DNA of 29,931 nt from Spirogloea muscicola (taxonomy: Eukaryota > Streptophyta > Zygnematophyceae > Spirogloeales > Spirogloeaceae), in contig WELB01000086.1 of NCBI GenBank assembly GCA_009602725.1, forward strand, positions 205,928 to 235,858. The letters are read 5' to 3'. The notes under the pieces were generated by a model. That model did not search any database. It was given only the letters and a program-made list of their open reading frames with translations, and had not been told where the DNA came from. Shown one piece after another: positions 28,005 through 29,931 of the stretch (position 1 is the stretch's first letter; the number at the start of each line of letters is the position of its first letter). The translations under genes and the position numbers were made by a program.

Positions 28005-28430
28005 TATGGGTGCCGCTCCCCAGGAGAGGCCCTCACTGGCCGCCGCGCCAAGGTGCGCCGGAGAGGGGAAGGCGACCGTGGCGCCACACTTCCTCCCTGC
28101 CCCAGCAGCACTGTCGGTAGGCTTTCGGAGTGCCCGGGCGGCGAAGGCCGGCACCGCGGCGTCGCGACAGGCGCGCCGGCGGCCTCGTGTGGGGCCCGTC
28201 CGTCAACATGGCGGTCGTGGCATGCTGCGCACGACCAGCCTGGGTGGCCATTGGGGCGCCTCCTCCTCGGGGGGGCCCCGCCACATTCTGCGCGTACGGT
28301 GAGAGCAGCCATGGGGCCCCCGCAAGCCCTGCTTGCGCTCGGTGGCCGGACGGCAGCCCGCCCTGTCGCCCGTCACTGCTGCAGCCATGTGCCGCAAGCA
28401 TGGCCTCCAGCATAGCTGTGTAGCAGGTTG
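28005..28430 (+). other. GC-rich island with a possible orphan first exon
   Basis: Strongly GC-rich DNA like the start islands of the three genes. ATG 28208 in good context (CAACATGGC) opens MAVVACCARPAWVAIGAPPP, then RGGPATFCAYG and a donor-like GTGAGA near 28299. Another frame from ATG 28006 reads MGAAPQERPSLAAAPRCAGE. No downstream exons are recognised and repeats begin again at 28446. It may be a promoter with a first exon cut off by insertions, or a stray CpG island. Confidence 0.3.
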
Positions 28431-28450
28431 GCGCCTTTCGGCCATTTGGA

Positions 28451-28520
28451 AGAGAGGGAGAAGGCGCGCGGTGCGCATGAACTAAAAGGGTGGCCAATTC
28501 AAGCCAACACATTGTTAAGG
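28451..28520 (-). repeat. Family B repeat, reverse copy
   Basis: GAGAAGGCGCGCGGTGCGCA, then TGGCCAATTCAAGCCAACAC and ATTGTTAAGG, closely match 5981-6046 and are the reverse of 2431-2500 and 3630-3700. This is the best-preserved copy in the window. Confidence 0.65.
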
Positions 28521-28678
28521 CCACGTTCTAGAGCCTCAGGCGCCCGACCAGCCGTGCCTGCTGCCGCAGGACCTTCCAACTCTGGAGGAGGCATGGCCGT
28601 CGCCACTGGCGACCTTAGCCACCTTAGCTAGGGCTTTCTTTTATGTAGCCTTGTTGTTTTCCACTAGTTTCTGCCTGA
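28521..28678. other. Short unassigned spacer
   Basis: A CTGCCGCAG acceptor-like site near 28569 precedes a short frame ending in GGGMAVATGDLSHLS and a stop (28629-28631). It might be an exon belonging to the GC island upstream, but nothing else supports it. Confidence 0.25.
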
Positions 28679-28735
28679 ACAACACTTATTGGCTTGACTG
28701 GGCAACCCATGTTTTTCATGTTGCACGCCATCCTC
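28679..28735 (+). repeat. Family B repeat, divergent forward copy
   Basis: AACACTTATTGGCTTGACTG, GGCAACCC and CATGTTGCACGCCATCC align with the reverse complement of 28451-28520. The pair therefore forms a long imperfect inverted repeat about 160 nt apart. Confidence 0.45.
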
Positions 28736-28764
28736 CCTATCCTGCAGGGAAGCTTTGGGAAAGC

Positions 28765-29035
28765 GCTCTTCCGGCCCCTTTGGACCTTGTCAATGTCTTT
28801 TCTGGATGGCTCTTCACAACCCTCACCCCTTTCCCTTTGAATGAGCCACTTTCTTCTGTCATGTGAATTGTTGGCATTCTCTGTCACGCGTAAGGGCTCG
28901 GTTTGGCTTTCCCACGTCCATTTCAAGCGCGCCGCGCGCCCGCCCTTGCTGGGCTGGCTTTTCTGGGCTGGCTTTGCTAGCCCCTCTTCTTCTCTGGGCG
29001 AGCATTTCTCTCTCTCTTGCCGGAAAGCACTGAAG
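28765..29035 (+). repeat. Forward hairpin units
   Basis: The unit at 28775-28860 has GGACCTTGTCAATGTCTTTT, CTGGATGGCTCTTCACAACC and GAATGAGCCACTTTC. The unit at 28950-29015 has the stem GGGCTGGC-TTT-GCTAGCCC at 28965-28983 (eight pairs, one G-U), then CTGGGCGAGCATTTCTC. Confidence 0.75.
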
Positions 29036-29340
29036 CACAACTAAGCAAGTGCCATGTAGCATAATGTAGCATGTAGCAACGGCTAGCCCGACACAGTGGA
29101 CGCGGCCCTGGGGGTAGCCCCAACGCGACAGCCGAAACCGCGCACGCTAGACTGCGCGAGGTTGCAGCAGACGGCCGCTTCGAGAGGAGCGGCGACAAAG
29201 TAAAGTACCTGGTGGTGGCACGAGCCATACGGCGCTCTGCACGGCAGCCACACGGCTCACCGCTGGTCAATCGAGTTTCTCTTTGTCTTTTGTCCGGGCC
29301 TGGCCTTAGTACTTTTCCTTCTTTTTCCACAGGCCTCACC
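29036..29340. other. Unassigned spacer
   Basis: The short repeat CATGTAGCATAATGTAGCAT continues into GTAGCA at about 29053-29078. The rest is moderately GC-rich with no supported gene. A long reverse frame runs through here (28977-29852), but it is judged non-coding. Confidence 0.4.
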
Positions 29341-29480
29341 CTTCTCGGATGCTCAGTCTCTAGCTTGGGCTGGCCTCTCACAGTCAGACGGCCCAACAAT
29401 GGAGGAGCTGTTACTTTCACACAGCCTGCTTCTCGCTCAACCCTTGCTCTCATTGGGGGAGAGTGGGGCCCACGACGGGG
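29341..29480 (+). repeat. Forward hairpin unit, eroded
   Basis: GCTTGGGCTGGCCTCTCACA, GTCAGACGGCCCAACAATGG and AGGAGCTGTTACTTTC match the unit at 26283-26345 closely in stem and tail. A further piece, CTTGCTCTCATTGGGGGAGA, follows. Confidence 0.7.
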
Positions 29481-29559
29481 CTGGCGGGTCGGCGCCGCGG
29501 GCCTACAAGGAGCCTGGTACGGCTTGGCGGTTGACTTGCGGCGGCGAGGTGGAGAAACG

Positions 29560-29931
29560 GCGAGGAGGAGGAGAGGTGCAGAGAAAAGGAAGGAGTTCTT
29601 TTCTTCTGACAGTGGAGAAGAGCTGGAGAAGAGCTGGATTGAGAGGAAGAGCGCGCCCATAGGATTGAAAGGGGGGAAAAGAGGGGGGCTAGGGAGGGAG
29701 GAAGGGAGGAAGCGCAGAGAGACAGAGGGTTTGGGAAGGAAGACTCTTCCAGTAGATGAGCGATGGCTGCGATTAGATATCGAACAGCCGCAGGCCAGAG
29801 AAACGGGTAGCGGGTTCCCCCTGTCTATGTATAGCCAGAGCGCGACCAGCACGGGAAGAGAGTGGAGACGGAAATGGGGAGGGGGGGAGGGAGGGAGAGA
29901 GAGAGAGGGAGAGAGAGAGAGAGAGAGAGAG
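29560..29931. repeat. Purine-rich end grading into a GA microsatellite
   Basis: From about 29560 the + strand is mostly G and A, passing through GGGA/GGAA runs. It ends in GGGAG and GA repeats from about 29876 to the last base. A fragment near 29740-29780 (GACTCTTCCAGTAGATGAGC, then GATGGCTGCGATTAG) may be a last reverse hairpin remnant. The assembly probably stops here because of the microsatellite. Confidence 0.8.

Noticed and set aside
28977-29852. Longest open frame in the window, 291 codons on the reverse strand
   Set aside because: It runs across a hairpin unit, a GC-rich spacer and the purine-rich end. Its composition (Pro/Ser/Leu/Arg runs) follows the base composition, and no domain is visible.

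Overview
This is a nuclear contig from a photosynthetic eukaryote of the green lineage, probably a streptophyte-type alga, though the species cannot be named from sequence alone. Three things point there: spliceosomal introns with GTAAGT/GTGAGT-like donors and TTGCAG/TGCAG-like acceptors; a PIAL-type SUMO ligase and a plant split-barrel/DUF2470 protein with a transit-peptide-like N-terminus; and GC-rich, CGG-repeat first exons. The piece starts in a poly-C run, ends in a GA microsatellite and holds one N (6451), so it looks like a whole draft contig.

Layout. (1) 1-4260 is repeat-rich: many copies of a ~70 nt unit built around a GGGCTG...CAGCCC hairpin, a broken reverse-transcriptase-type element (about 1480-2295) and further 3' ends of the same family. 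(2) 4260-6380 is unassigned intergenic DNA. (3) 6409-11132 is a 14-exon PIAL-like SUMO E3/E4 ligase gene, rebuilt here with phase-consistent splice sites. (4) 11133-14800 is intergenic: short direct repeats, then a dense reverse-oriented hairpin array flanked by two reverse-oriented element 3' ends. (5) 14919-19166 is a nine- to ten-exon gene for a plastid-type FMN split-barrel/DUF2470 protein. (6) 19167-19909 is a gap with one exon-like block. (7) About 19910-23765 is a gene for a seven-bladed WD40 protein, possibly F-box type. (8) 23766-29931 returns to hairpin arrays, element tails on both strands, a second partial reverse-transcriptase-type fragment, a near-identical 235 bp tandem duplication, an orphan GC-rich island (28005-28430) and simple sequence.

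All three recognisable genes are on the + strand and have separate CpG-rich starts, so there is no sign of co-transcription. Their roles (nuclear SUMO conjugation, plastid flavin/heme-type protein, WD40 scaffold) do not form one pathway. The most unusual material is the hairpin repeat family. Its units keep base pairing while their sequence changes, and they repeatedly sit just downstream of, and in the same orientation as, the stop codon of one reverse-transcriptase-type family. My inference is that they are that family's structured 3' untranslated region, amplified and scattered on its own.
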